The position numbers were made by a program, and so were the translations under genes. Shown piece by piece: positions 14,757 through 23,317 of a stretch of DNA of 35,486 nucleotides; the stretch's first letter is position 1, and the number at the start of each line of letters is the position of its first letter. The notes under the pieces are model-generated. The model worked only from the letters and a program-made list of their open reading frames with translations. It was not told where the DNA came from and searched no databases. Origin of the DNA: Planctomycetota bacterium (GTDB lineage: Bacteria > Planctomycetota > JAJSAM01 > JAJVHW01); assembly GCA_024277065.1 (NCBI GenBank), contig JAJRVY010000352.1, positions 1 to 35,486 of the forward strand, read 5' to 3'.

Positions 14757-16337
14757 GTGGTCTTGCTGCGCGAGATCACCACCGCGGTCGGTGTGGACTT
14801 CGTGCAGCGCGTGCGTTCCGCGGGCGATTGCCGGCTGCCCGAGGTACTCGGCGGCGGCTGTGCGATCTTCGACGCCGACGGCGACGGCCTGCTCGACCTG
14901 TACTTCATCGACACCGGGGACGAGCCCGAGAACGGCGCCGCGAACCGGCTCTTCCTGCGCGGCGTCGATGGCCGCTACACCGATGCCACCGAGACGAGCG
15001 GACTCGGTGATCGCGGGTTCGGCACGGGTGTCGCCATCGGCGACATCGACAACGACGGCGACGCCGACGTCTACGTGGGCAACTGGGGCGAGGATGCCCT
15101 CTACCGCAACGACGGCACCGGCCGCTTCGAGAACGTGACCGCGCGCGCGGGGATCGGCGGCTCGCACGTGACGTCGTCGGTGGCGTTCCTCGACTACGAC
15201 CTTGACGGCTTCCTCGACATCTTCGTGCTGCATCACGTCGTTCCGGATGCGCATCGCATCTGCCGCGGGCGCGGTCGCGAGCGCGAGTTCTGCAGTCCTC
15301 GCGCGTACCGTCACACCCCCGACACGCTGTACCGCAATCGCGGTGACGGTACGTTCGAGGACGTGAGCGCGTCGGCCGGGATCGGCGCCGTGGCGGCGGC
15401 GGGGCTCGGCGTCGTCGTCGGCGACTTCAACGAAGACGCGTGGCCCGACATCTACGTCGCCAACGACCAGGTCGCCAACCAGCTCTGGATCAACCAGAAG
15501 GACGGGACGTTCCGCAACGACGCGATCGCTCTCGGCGTCGCCTACAACGGGCAGGCCGCGCCCGAGGCCAGCATGGGCGTCACCGCCGCTGATGTGAACA
15601 ACGACGGGCGTCTGGACATCCTCTGTTCGCATCTCCTCGGCGAGACGAACACGCTGTACCTCAGCCGCGGCACCAGTGGGTTCACCGATGCCACCGACGA
15701 GACGGCGCCCGGTCGGCCGAGCTTCCCGTACACGGGGTGGGGCGTCGCGCTGTTCGACATCGAGCACGACGGTGATCTCGACATGGCCGTGGTCAATGGC
15801 GCGGTCGATCGCAAGGCCGTCACGAACGTCGGCGTGACGGCCGCGTTCTGGCGCGAGTACGCCGAGCCGAACCAGTTCCTCCTGAACGAAGGCGCGCCGT
15901 CGTTCCGCCGTGCGGCGGGGGTCGCAGAGTTCACGAGCCCCGCGGAGGTCAGTCGAGGCCTTGCCGTGGGCGATCTCGACGGCGACGGCGATCTCGACGT
16001 CGTCATCACGAACATCACAGGCCCGGCGCGGATCTACGAGAACGTGGCCCCCAAGGTCGGACGCTGGCTGCGCGTGCGCGCGGTCGATCCGGCGCTGCGA
16101 CGCGACGTGTACGGGGCCAAGATCGTGCTGGAGGGCAGCGATCGCCCGCAGTGCCGTTCGGTGAGCCCGGCCTCCAGCTTCCTGTCCAGTTCCGAGCCCA
16201 CGGTCCACTTCGGGATTGCGCCCGGCGTCGAGGTCCGCCGCCTCGCCGTGCGCTGGCCGGGCGGCGACTGGGAGCGCTACGACGTCCCCGGCCTCGACCG
16301 CGAGCTGCGCGTCGAACGCGGCGGGGGGCTGCGATGA
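14757..16337 (+). CDS. ASPIC/UnbV (CRTAC1-like) FG-GAP repeat protein
   Basis: 526 residues from the GTG at 14757, but it probably belongs to a 569-residue lipoprotein starting at 14628. Seven FG-GAP/VCBS-type calcium-binding loops follow one another (DADGDGLLD, DIDNDGDAD, DYDLDGFLD, DFNEDAWPD, DVNNDGRLD, DIEHDGDLD, DLDGDGDLD), expected to form a beta-propeller. The last 110 residues have the ASPIC/UnbV ending: 'RWLRVRAVDPALRRDVYGAKI', 'SFLSSSEPTVHFGIA' and 'LAVRWPGGD'. Such proteins are secreted or surface lipoproteins of Planctomycetota, Acidobacteriota and Bacteroidota, often beside a TPR protein as here. Their biochemical role is not established. The stop overlaps the TPR gene start (ATGA). 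Confidence 0.9.
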   Translation: MVLLREITTAVGVDFVQRVRSAGDCRLPEVLGGGCAIFDADGDGLLDLYFIDTGDEPENGAANRLFLRGVDGRYTDATETSGLGDRGFGTGVAIGDIDNDGDADVYVGNWGEDALYRNDGTGRFENVTARAGIGGSHVTSSVAFLDYDLDGFLDIFVLHHVVPDAHRICRGRGREREFCSPRAYRHTPDTLYRNRGDGTFEDVSASAGIGAVAAAGLGVVVGDFNEDAWPDIYVANDQVANQLWINQKDGTFRNDAIALGVAYNGQAAPEASMGVTAADVNNDGRLDILCSHLLGETNTLYLSRGTSGFTDATDETAPGRPSFPYTGWGVALFDIEHDGDLDMAVVNGAVDRKAVTNVGVTAAFWREYAEPNQFLLNEGAPSFRRAAGVAEFTSPAEVSRGLAVGDLDGDGDLDVVITNITGPARIYENVAPKVGRWLRVRAVDPALRRDVYGAKIVLEGSDRPQCRSVSPASSFLSSSEPTVHFGIAPGVEVRRLAVRWPGGDWERYDVPGLDRELRVERGGGLR

Positions 16338-16660
16338 GGAGCCGCGTCTTCGCGACGTGCGTCGTCCTGCTCACGGCGGCGTGCGGTGCGCAGCCGGCTG
16401 CTCCCGTCGAGATTCCGCTTCCGGATCTGGCTCGGCTCGAGCCGCAGGTGGCCGACAAGATCCGCGCCGCGCGCGCGGCCGTCGCCGCGCGCGGCGACGG
16501 CGACGCGTGGCGTCATCTCGGCCGCGTGCTGCTCGCGCACCACCAGTGGCCGCAGGCCGAGCGCGCGTTCGCCGTCGCGGGAGAGCTGCCCGGCGAGCAG
16601 CGCGCCGAGAGCCTCTACCTGGCAGGCTGCGCGGCGGATTTCGCCGGCGCTCCGTACTAG
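16334..16660 (+). pseudogene. TPR lipoprotein, N-terminal fragment before an in-frame TAG
   Basis: The ATG at 16334 overlaps the stop of the ASPIC/UnbV gene. The product starts with a lipoprotein signal (MRSRVFATCVVLLTAAC, Cys17), then a linker and one tetratricopeptide unit 'DAWRHLGRVLLAHHQWPQAERAFAVA' and most of a second. It ends at TAG 16658-16660 in the middle of a TPR helix: 'FAGAPY-stop-TALAYIERALAI'. A glutamine codon (CAG) at that point would restore a regular TPR helix and a 424-residue protein. The same frame continues directly, so only this codon separates the halves. Confidence 0.78.
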
Positions 16661-16789
16661 ACCGCGCTCGCCTACATCGAACGTGCGCTCGCCATCCGCG
16701 ACGACTACGCGCCCGCGCGGCTGCGCTGCGGGCAACTCGCGCTGGACATCGGCCGCCTGGACGACGCCGAGCGCCACTACCGTCGTGCG

Positions 16790-17608
16790 TTGCGGCTGGA
16801 GCGCACGAGTCACGCTCTGCTGGGCCTCGGCCGCGTGGCTCTGCGGCGCGACGATCCGGAAGCCGCGCTGGCCTGGCTGCGGCAGGCACACGAGTTGGAC
16901 GCGACGCACGCCGAGGTCACGGTCACGCTCGCGCGCACGCTCGACGAACTCGGCCGCCGCGACGAGGCGCGGCGTTTCGAGTTGCGCGTGCCCACCCGCC
17001 ACCCGCGCAGGTTCTTCCGTGATCCCGTGATGTTGCGGGCGCTTGCCGAGACCGTCTCGTACCTCGGTCTGATCGAGCAGGCGGACCGCGCCGTGGCGGC
17101 CGGCTATCCGCAGGACGCCGTCGCGTTCCTCGATCGCGTCATCCGTGCGGAGGCGACGAACGCCGACGCGCGCGTGCGCAAGGGGCGCGTGCTGGCCGGC
17201 ATGCGCCGCTACGACGACGCCATCGCGGAGTACCGCCGGGCGCTCGCGCTCGCTCCGACGTTCGGGCTCGCGCGCGGTCTCGAGGGCGCCTGTCTCGCCG
17301 CGATCGGGCGCGCCGAGGAAGCCGAGCGTGCCCTCCGGGAGGGTGTCGAGATCGACCCGGCGAACACCGAGACACGGCACCTCCTGGCCGATTTTCTCGC
17401 TGGCCGCGGGGAGACCACCGAGGCCATCGAGATCCTCGTGCAGATCCTCCGCGAGGCGCCGGATCAGGTGCCTTCGCGGCTGCTGCTCGCGCGGCTGCTG
17501 CTGCGCACCGGCGACCGTGCCGGAGCGCGCGAGCACGTGGACGCTGCGCTGCGCGAGGCGCCTTTCGATCGCAGCGCCATCGCGCTCGCCGGGCGCATCG
17601 GCAGGTAG
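16790..17608 (+). CDS. TPR protein, C-terminal part of the interrupted lipoprotein
   Basis: 272 residues from the TTG at 16790, but TPR-like coding is continuous from 16661, immediately after the TAG. Several 34-residue units are visible: 'SHALLGLGRVALRRDDPEAALAWLRQAHELD', 'AEVTVTLARTLDELGRRDEARRFE', 'ADARVRKGRVLAGMRRYDDAIAEYRRALALAP', 'FGLARGLEGACLAAIGRAEEAERALREGVEID' and 'TETRHLLADFLAGRGETTEAIEILVQIL'. TPR arrays bind peptides or partner proteins. Paired with the ASPIC/UnbV protein, it probably forms a cell-surface partner. Alone this fragment would have no signal peptide and would stay in the cytoplasm. Confidence 0.85.
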   Translation: MRLERTSHALLGLGRVALRRDDPEAALAWLRQAHELDATHAEVTVTLARTLDELGRRDEARRFELRVPTRHPRRFFRDPVMLRALAETVSYLGLIEQADRAVAAGYPQDAVAFLDRVIRAEATNADARVRKGRVLAGMRRYDDAIAEYRRALALAPTFGLARGLEGACLAAIGRAEEAERALREGVEIDPANTETRHLLADFLAGRGETTEAIEILVQILREAPDQVPSRLLLARLLLRTGDRAGAREHVDAALREAPFDRSAIALAGRIGR

Positions 17609-17629
17609 TCAGGTCCCCGGCGCCCTGCG

Positions 17630-18127
17630 TCAGCCGCCGGGGGCGCGCAGGACGCGTTCGCGTACGGCGTGCCAGATGCCGCGGACGTCCTCGAGGAGCA
17701 GGCTGACGCGCCCGACGGTGAACGTGGGCAGCAGCTCCTCGGCGAGCAGGCTGCGGCGCGCGAGTTCGAGGGCCGCGGGCGAGGGGAAGTGGCCGATGCG
17801 CAGCGCGGGCGGCTCGGTGACGTGGGGCGCGGCGGGATCGAGCAGCGCGTCGTGGAGCGCCGCGCGCAGGGCCGCCGTCTCGCGCTCGCCGTGGACGAGG
17901 CGCAGCACGAGCGCCGTCCCGCGTTCCTGCGCCGCCCCGAGACGCGCCTCGAACGGCGCGCAACGGAAGGCGTCGAACTGCGCCAGGACGTCGCGGCGCA
18001 CCGGCTCGAACGGTGGCAGGAGCGGGATGTGTGCCGGCATGCGGTGGAACGCCGGATCGTGCAGGCGACGGAACGCGTCGCCGTCGCCGAGCGCCGCGGG
18101 CGGAGGGATCAGGGCGACCTGGTACAC
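17630..18127 (-). CDS. 2H phosphoesterase / 2'-5' RNA ligase-like protein with altered motifs
   Basis: 165 residues from the GTG at 18127, where the family fold begins (MYQVALIPPPAAL). The order of parts is that of LigT-like 2H phosphoesterases: an N-terminal strand, 'AHIPLLPPFEP', a middle 'FDAF...PFEARL' strand, 'LVLRLVHG', a helix, and a second motif 'LRIGHFPSP' followed by 'FTVGRVSLLLED'. In both signature motifs the Thr/Ser two residues after the histidine is replaced by proline (His33-Ile-Pro; His113-Phe-Pro). Known enzymes of the family act on cyclic phosphates or 2'-5' linked RNA using the two His-x-Thr/Ser sites, so activity may be changed or lost. It is the last gene of a minus-strand run after a GT2 gene. 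Confidence 0.65.
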   Translation of the reverse strand: MYQVALIPPPAALGDGDAFRRLHDPAFHRMPAHIPLLPPFEPVRRDVLAQFDAFRCAPFEARLGAAQERGTALVLRLVHGERETAALRAALHDALLDPAAPHVTEPPALRIGHFPSPAALELARRSLLAEELLPTFTVGRVSLLLEDVRGIWHAVRERVLRAPGG

Positions 18128-18167
18128 ACCCTGATCATCGTCCCGGGACCGCGCCGACTCGACAGGC

Positions 18168-18971
18168 TCAGTCGGGAGCCGGCTCCGCCGACTTCGCCTC
18201 GGCAGGCGCTGCCGCGCCGTCCGTGGCCCAGTCCCGCCGCGCACCGGGTCCGCTGCTGTGCAGCCCGCGCTTCAGGAACACGCCGTAGCGCAGGATGCAC
18301 CACAGCGCGTTGACGCCGTCGCGCCAGCCGATCTTCTTGCCCTCGTCGTACGTGCGGCCGTCGTAGCCGATGCCGACCTCGTAGAAGCGCCAGCCGCCCT
18401 TGGCGAGCTTGGCCGTGAACTCCGGTTCGAACCCGAAGCGGTCCTGCTGGAGCGCGATGCTGTCCAGACACTCGCGGCGGAACATCTTGTAGCAGGTCTC
18501 CATGTCCGTCAGGTTGAGGTTGGTCGTCATGTTGCTCGCCGTCGTGAGCAGGCGGTTGCCGACGTAGTGCCAGAAGTACAGGACGCGTCCCGCCTCGCCG
18601 CCGCGGAAGCGTGAGCCGTAGACGACGTCCGCCTTGCCGTCCAGGATGGGACCGATCAGTCGCCGGAAGTCGCGTGGGTCGTATTCCTGGTCGGCGTCCT
18701 GCACCACCACGATGTCGCCCTTGGCGGCGTCGAAGCCCGTGCGCAGCGCAGCGCCCTTGCCGCGATTGACGTCGTGCAGGCACAGCACGTCGATGCGCTC
18801 CTCGATCTCGCGCAGGCGCTCGCGCGTGCCGTCCGAGGAGCCGTCGTCCACGACGATGATCTCACTCTCGACGCCGATGTCCTCGAGCGACGCGGCGCGC
18901 ACGCGCTCGATGGCTGCGGCCACGGTGGCGACCTCGTTGTAGACGGGCATCACGATCGACAGCGTCCTCAT
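18168..18971 (-). CDS. GT2 glycosyltransferase, dolichol-phosphate-mannose-synthase-like
   Basis: 267 residues from the ATG at 18971. The frame is open seven codons upstream, but the family starts at '[13 protein letters not shown]'. The GT-A signature is complete: 'VMPVYNE', '[12 protein letters not shown]' (Asp42, Asp43) and the metal-binding 'QDADQEYDP' (Asp92-Ala-Asp94), then '[18 protein letters not shown]' and 'YGSRF'. The later part ('[13 protein letters not shown]', '[42 protein letters not shown]') is typical of enzymes that load mannose or glucose onto polyprenyl phosphate at the inner membrane. No C-terminal transmembrane helices are seen; the tail is a disordered Ala/Pro/Glu stretch. 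Confidence 0.9.
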   Translation of the reverse strand: MRTLSIVMPVYNEVATVAAAIERVRAASLEDIGVESEIIVVDDGSSDGTRERLREIEERIDVLCLHDVNRGKGAALRTGFDAAKGDIVVVQDADQEYDPRDFRRLIGPILDGKADVVYGSRFRGGEAGRVLYFWHYVGNRLLTTASNMTTNLNLTDMETCYKMFRRECLDSIALQQDRFGFEPEFTAKLAKGGWRFYEVGIGYDGRTYDEGKKIGWRDGVNALWCILRYGVFLKRGLHSSGPGARRDWATDGAAAPAEAKSAEPAPD

Positions 18972-19032
18972 GGCGCGCTCAGTGTGCGCCACGAGCCCGC
19001 TCTTGTCGATTTGCGGCGCGGCGCGTGCGGGC

Positions 19033-21309
19033 CTATCTCAGCCCGATCAGCAGGCTCCGCAGGGCGCTCGTCGCCTGCGACGTGCCGAGCAGGACGCCGC
19101 CGTCCGAGGAGATCCCGTACCAGCGCGTCGCGCCCGGCGAACGGTCGTTGCCCGCGGCGTCCAGGATCAGATCGAAGACGTCTGCGGGCGGTGTCGCCGC
19201 CGCGAGCGCGACCGACGACGTCCACGCCGCCGCGCCGCTCGTCGGCGGTGCCGCGAGGGCGTAGGAGGCGCGCTCGACCGGCTCCAGCGCGACGGTCGCG
19301 CGGCCGCCGTCAACGACCGTGAACGTGCCGACACCCGGATCGACGTCGAGGAAGGACCGGAAGGCGTCCGCGCCGTCCTCCCGCGCCGTCAGGTCGAGGC
19401 GCGCGATGCGGAAGTCACCGCGGAACGTCTCGGGCGCGACGGTCGCCGGCTGGCGCACGGCGACCATGAGCTCGATCGCGCGCCCGTCGCGGTCGGCGTG
19501 CGTCGAGATGAAGATGCCGGCCGCCGGATGGACCCAGCCCGCGCGGCGCTGCTGGTCGGCCTGCACCTGCCCGCTCGGCAGCACGAAGAAGTCCTCACTG
19601 CCGCCGTCCGCAGCGGACGCCGCCGTGACGTCGTGGGCGCCGCTGCCGCCCGGATCGAACGTGCGGTCCGTCAGGAACGACGCGCCGCCGGCGTCGAACG
19701 TCAGCGTCGCCGTGTCGCTGTCCGCCTCGAAGCTCGTGAAGCTCGACACGTAGCGCGACGTGAACGGAGACTGCCCGGCGCCGACGAGCTGCGCGCCGAG
19801 TTCCACCGCGAGCCAGCGCCCGGAGAGATCCGCGTTGCCCGCTCCCTCGACATCGTCGCGCACGCCGACGCCGAGGAACTCGAAGGCCCCGCCGCGGCCC
19901 ACGAACGCGATGACGTCGCCGGTTTGCGACACGATCGCCTCGGCTGTGGCGGTGACGCCGAAGGCGGTCGGGAACTCGAACGTGAAGCGGCCCGCTTCCA
20001 CGAGTTCCCAGGCGTAGTCCACCGAACCGACGAGCCCCGGCGAGAAGCCGTCGATGTGGAACGGCGACGCCGCCGTGAAGCCGCGGAAGACGAGTGGCGC
20101 GCTGCCCGGTTCGCGGCGCCCGCTGCCGTCCGCGCGGAACGACCAGTCCTGGCCGGTGACACCGATGTTCTCCTCGGAGGCGACGGCGCCGTCCGGGCTG
20201 AGCACGTGCGAGACGAAGATCATCTGCACGTGATACGTGCCCGAGGGCGCCCCGAGCGGCGGCGCGAGGACGCCCGCCTGGAACTCCGCGAACGACGTCG
20301 CCTCGCCGGACAGCGTGCTGCTCGGCTCGATGGTGACGTCGAGGGTGGCCGTGACGCCGGCGCCGGTGCTGTGGAAGAGGGCCAAGTCGGCCGCGTCCAC
20401 GTCCGGCGGCAGCACGAACGGCACGGCGACGCGGACCGGCTGGTTGAAGGCGACGCCCGCCGGCAGGAAGCGCACGGACGGGCCGGCCGCCACGTCCCGC
20501 CCGCCGACGAACGACGTGCCGGGCTCGATCGTGATGCGCCGCGTGGACGCGAGCGCCCCTGGAGGGATGATCACGGATGCCCCGGCGAGCGGCGAGTCGG
20601 CCGCGGCCGGGATGGCGACGCGCGCTCCCCCCGCGCCGACGTCGTCGCCCGAGCGCAGCCGGATGGGCGGCATCCTGAGGCCGCTCGTCGAGGCGTTCAC
20701 GACCTTCTGCGCGCCCTTCTCGGCGCGCTTCAGCGCTGCGGTGATGCTCTTCTCGGCCTTGGCGTACGCCTTGCTCCGTGCCGCATCGTCGGCGGCGGAG
20801 CGCGCGGCCGCGCGCGCGGCGTCGAACGCAGCGATCTTCTTCCGGATCTTCTGCAGCGCCCTGGGGTCGGAGATCAGCGCGACGTGATCGCCCACGAACT
20901 CGCGTCGTTCGCCGAGCGCGATCTCGGCGCGCGCGAACGCCTCGTCCAGCGCGTCGCCCATGCCCGCCGCCGCGTCCTTCAGCTTCTTTGCCGTCTTGCC
21001 GGCGAAGAGCAGCTCCTTGAAGTCGCTCTTCATCGACCTCGCGACCTTGCCCTCCTTCTTGGAGAGCTTGAGGAGCAGCTTGCGCTCCTTCTTCGTGGCC
21101 TTGCCGGGCGCGGGCAGGGCATCGATCGCCGCCACGCGGGCGGCGGCGTAGGCGCCGAGGGGCTGCGCGATCTCGTCGAGATGGGTCTCGATGAAGGCGT
21201 GTGCGCCCGCGGACGCGGCGAGGAGCACGGCCGCCGCCGGGACGGCGAGACGACGCGCCGAGAGGGAGCGGCAACGAGAACGGGAGCGGGAGAGCGACAG
21301 GCGGATCAT
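19033..21309 (-). CDS. Large secreted protein with a ZU5-like domain
   Basis: 758 residues. The ATG at 21309 follows AAGGA by five bases and gives a signal peptide with a long basic n-region and a hydrophobic stretch '[18 protein letters not shown]'. The mature N-terminal 200 residues are helical and rich in Lys and Ala ([17 protein letters not shown] and similar), suggesting a charged coiled segment. A ZU5-like beta domain follows ('[22 protein letters not shown]' and '[11 protein letters not shown]'). The last 400 residues are beta-rich repeats ('[13 protein letters not shown]', '[14 protein letters not shown]') without a catalytic motif. Extracellular structural or adhesive function is inferred. 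A convincing -10 box (TACAAT) lies upstream. Confidence 0.78.
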   Translation of the reverse strand: MIRLSLSRSRSRCRSLSARRLAVPAAAVLLAASAGAHAFIETHLDEIAQPLGAYAAARVAAIDALPAPGKATKKERKLLLKLSKKEGKVARSMKSDFKELLFAGKTAKKLKDAAAGMGDALDEAFARAEIALGERREFVGDHVALISDPRALQKIRKKIAAFDAARAAARSAADDAARSKAYAKAEKSITAALKRAEKGAQKVVNASTSGLRMPPIRLRSGDDVGAGGARVAIPAAADSPLAGASVIIPPGALASTRRITIEPGTSFVGGRDVAAGPSVRFLPAGVAFNQPVRVAVPFVLPPDVDAADLALFHSTGAGVTATLDVTIEPSSTLSGEATSFAEFQAGVLAPPLGAPSGTYHVQMIFVSHVLSPDGAVASEENIGVTGQDWSFRADGSGRREPGSAPLVFRGFTAASPFHIDGFSPGLVGSVDYAWELVEAGRFTFEFPTAFGVTATAEAIVSQTGDVIAFVGRGGAFEFLGVGVRDDVEGAGNADLSGRWLAVELGAQLVGAGQSPFTSRYVSSFTSFEADSDTATLTFDAGGASFLTDRTFDPGGSGAHDVTAASAADGGSEDFFVLPSGQVQADQQRRAGWVHPAAGIFISTHADRDGRAIELMVAVRQPATVAPETFRGDFRIARLDLTAREDGADAFRSFLDVDPGVGTFTVVDGGRATVALEPVERASYALAAPPTSGAAAWTSSVALAAATPPADVFDLILDAAGNDRSPGATRWYGISSDGGVLLGTSQATSALRSLLIGLR

Positions 21310-21350
21310 GGAGTCCTTCGGGCCGGGAGCGGCTGTGGAGCGGGCCGTCC

Positions 21351-21356
21351 ATTGTA
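21351..21356 (-). promoter_or_regulatory. Predicted -10 box of the ZU5-protein gene
   Basis: TACAAT on the minus strand, unusually AT-rich for this region. It predicts a start near 21344 and a leader of about 34 bases with the AAGGA site. No clear -35 element. Confidence 0.42.
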
Positions 21357-21432
21357 GGTGGGCCTGCACGACGCGCGGCGCTCCTCCGCCCCGAATCGTC
21401 ATCCGCTGCACCGCCGCGACGGCGCCGCGTGA

Positions 21433-22026
21433 CTACGCGTTGTCGCCGGGCTCGCCGCACTGGTTGCCGACGAGTGCGGCGATGGTCTCGGCGCCGCGCA
21501 CCGACTCGAAGCGCACCGGGGGCAGAACGTGCGACCCGTCGTGGAAGTCGATGGACCCGGTTCCGTGGCGCAGGTGCTCGAGCACCGGCGTGGCGACGCG
21601 GTCGCGCGGCAACTCGCGCAGCGCCGGCCGCCCCAGCACGCCGCCGAGCGCCGGCCGCAGCGCGAGCACGCGCGTTGCCGTCACGGCGTACGCCGTGCGC
21701 AGCCGCGTGCGGTGGCGCACCGCGACGTGCCCCCCGAGGGCGTAGATCGAGACGGCGACGAAGGGCGCCGCGGCGACGGCCAGGAGCGCGACGCGCACGC
21801 CCAGCGAAACGCCCGCGAAGTCGTCGGAGAACAGCGTCAGCGAGAACCCCACGAACGCCGCGCCCGCGACGACCGTCCAGAAGACGCCCAGCGCGATGAG
21901 CCGCGGATCCACGCGCACGTAGCGCCGTTCGTCGGGACGGCCGGCCCACAGCACGGTCTCGTCCGGCGTCAGCACAGCGGCCAGATCACGCGCCGCGGCG
22001 GGGTCGCTGCGAGGTTCTTCGCTCAC
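21433..22026 (-). CDS. Membrane protein with a bacterial PH-like domain
   Basis: 197 residues from the GTG at 22026; the frame is open further upstream, but that sequence is not protein-like. The protein opens with 'LTPDETVLWAGRPDERRY', a hallmark of bPH2/YdbT-type proteins. Two transmembrane helices follow in the middle (about residues 43-66 'ALGVFWTVVAGAAFVGFSL' and 76-100 'VRVALLAVAAAPFVAVSIYALGG'). A beta-rich domain comes after them ('AYAVTATRVLAL', 'LRELPRDRVATPVLEHLRHGTGSIDFHDG', 'RFESVRGAETIAALV'). Family knowledge: such small proteins sit in the inner membrane with a cytoplasmic PH-like fold. Their ligands are mostly unknown. Confidence 0.75.
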   Translation of the reverse strand: MSEEPRSDPAAARDLAAVLTPDETVLWAGRPDERRYVRVDPRLIALGVFWTVVAGAAFVGFSLTLFSDDFAGVSLGVRVALLAVAAAPFVAVSIYALGGHVAVRHRTRLRTAYAVTATRVLALRPALGGVLGRPALRELPRDRVATPVLEHLRHGTGSIDFHDGSHVLPPVRFESVRGAETIAALVGNQCGEPGDNA

Positions 22027-22276
22027 GCCCCGAGGTTCGCACGATCGTCGCTCCGGCCCCAAGGGTTCGCGCAAGAGCAGGTTCCCGGGACCGAGGGCGA
22101 GCGAGACGGTGCAGGGCAAGGCGCAACGACGACGCGACTCATTGCGGAGCCGAGTCGGGGAGGAGATGCAACGCCGCCATGCGCCGTCGCAGCCGACCGA
22201 ATCCCGGAAGATGTTCTTGCGCGGGCCCTAACATGCGCGGCCTCGTGACGGGGAGCGCGCGAAGCGGAGGGCGACG

Positions 22277-22990
22277 TTGGGCAAGAAGGTGGACGACGAG
22301 GACGCGCGCATCGAGCGTCTCTTCAAGAAGCTGCGCAAGCGCAAGGACATCGTGCGCATGGGCGACGTCTACGTGGACGTCGTGGGCGCCGTCGAGCGCA
22401 AGATCGCGTGCTCCGACGGCATCTGCATGGAGCACCGCCGCGGCCGCAAGCTGGCGGGCAAGACCTGCTGCACGACGTTTCGCGTGCCCATCGAGCGCGA
22501 GGACGTCGAGAAGGTCGCGAAGGTCATCGACGAGGTGCGCAAGATCCGCGACGTCGATGACGCCATCGATCGCGCCGGCGGCTGGTGGAAGGTGGACGAG
22601 GATCAGCTCTGGCTCGAGGACCGCCCCAGCGGCGCGTGCGTCTTCCTGTCGGCGCCGAGGGGCGGTCGCCCGTGGTGCACCATCCACGAGTGGGCCGTCG
22701 CCGCGGGCGAGGACTTCCGCGACCACAAGCCGGAGACCTGCTGCCTCTTCCCGCTGTACATCCTCGAGTGCGATCACGAGGTGCTCGTGACGAGCTACGG
22801 TAGCGATCTGTTCAAGCAGGCCGACCCCGACGAGGCCGACCAGATCAAGTCCTTCGACTGCCTGCACCCGCCCCGCGGCGTGGGCCGCCCGGTGATCGTC
22901 GAGCAGGAGGGCGAACTGCGCTACCGGCTGGGGAGCAAGCGCTGGGGCAAGGTCCTCGCGAAGCTCCGCAAGCTCGGCCACGCGGTCTGA
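22277..22990 (+). CDS. Cysteine-cluster (YkgJ/DUF3109-like) metal-binding protein
   Basis: 237 residues. The TTG start at 22277 is supported by GGAGG six bases upstream. Nine cysteines occur in a pattern of the zinc/iron-chelating YkgJ and DUF3109 families: 'IACSDGICMEH' and 'KTCCTTF' near the N-terminus, 'GACVFL', 'PWCTIHEWAVAAGEDFRDHKPETCCLFPLYI' in the middle, then a later Cys in 'FDCLHPP'. The 'His-Lys-Pro-x-x-Cys-x-Leu-Phe-Pro-Leu' element is the most diagnostic part. The ends are rich in Lys and Arg, suggesting nucleic-acid or acidic-partner binding. Members are cytoplasmic and their function is largely unknown. The genes on either side point away or toward it, so it is probably its own unit. 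Confidence 0.7.
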   Translation: MGKKVDDEDARIERLFKKLRKRKDIVRMGDVYVDVVGAVERKIACSDGICMEHRRGRKLAGKTCCTTFRVPIEREDVEKVAKVIDEVRKIRDVDDAIDRAGGWWKVDEDQLWLEDRPSGACVFLSAPRGGRPWCTIHEWAVAAGEDFRDHKPETCCLFPLYILECDHEVLVTSYGSDLFKQADPDEADQIKSFDCLHPPRGVGRPVIVEQEGELRYRLGSKRWGKVLAKLRKLGHAV

Positions 22991-23015
22991 GACCCGGCCG
23001 CCCGCGCGCCGCGCG

Positions 23016-23216
23016 TCACGTCTTGCGCAGGCGGTTGCCGAGGAGCATCCCGATCACGACGCCGACGAGCAGCGTGATCAGAAGGAGCAGGACGCGCGGC
23101 ATCGTCATCGTGATCCAGAGCACGCGCGTCTCGACGCTGTCCGTGTTCTGCAGAACGACGATGCCGATGAGCACGGCCAGCGCGACGGCGGCCCAGAGCT
23201 TCCAGTTCTTCATCAT
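23016..23216 (-). CDS. Small LapA/DUF1049-like inner-membrane protein
   Basis: 66 residues from the first of two adjacent ATGs (23216), both following GAGGAG; the second (23213) has more usual spacing. Two hydrophobic segments with a short polar turn are seen: 'LWAAVALAVLIGIVVLQN', then 'DSVETRVLWITMTMPRVLLLLITLLVGVVIGMLLGNRL'. The pattern 'N-x-x-x-V-x-x-x-x-L-x...P...LLL...G...G' is that of LapA (DUF1049) domains. In gamma-proteobacteria LapA acts with LapB in controlling lipopolysaccharide synthesis; here no lapB is adjacent, so that role cannot be assumed. It is divergent from the CstA gene. Confidence 0.72.
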   Translation of the reverse strand: MMKNWKLWAAVALAVLIGIVVLQNTDSVETRVLWITMTMPRVLLLLITLLVGVVIGMLLGNRLRKT

Positions 23217-23251
23217 GGTTCTCCTCGGCCGTCTCGCCCGTGCGCGCGCTG

Positions 23252-23274
23252 CGGCTGCTGCGGCTGCTGCGGCT
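23252..23274. repeat. Nine-base imperfect tandem repeat in a divergent promoter region
   Basis: CGGCTGCTG occurs at 23252-23260 and 23261-23269, followed by a partial CGGCT. It lies between the LapA-like and CstA starts and could bind a regulator or be neutral slippage. Confidence 0.45.
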
Positions 23275-23303
23275 CGCGGTTGCAGTGCGGGGCGGGTCCC
23301 GAC

Positions 23304-23309
23304 CATACT
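23304..23309 (+). promoter_or_regulatory. Predicted -10 box of cstA
   Basis: CATACT ends eight bases before the ATG at 23318, so transcription would start about two bases before the initiation codon. No Shine-Dalgarno sequence precedes that ATG, in line with a leaderless mRNA. Confidence 0.33.
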
Positions 23310-23317
23310 CCACGGCC

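Noticed and set aside
18970-21357. A plus-strand open frame of about 795 codons
   Set aside because: It is antisense to the ZU5 protein gene, is rich in Arg/Glu/Val as expected from GC-rich antisense, and has no family motif.
22027-22276. Possible extra small gene between the PH-like protein and the cysteine-cluster protein
   Set aside because: Short open frames exist, but none has a ribosome-binding site plus protein-like composition, and the gap is the natural divergent promoter region.
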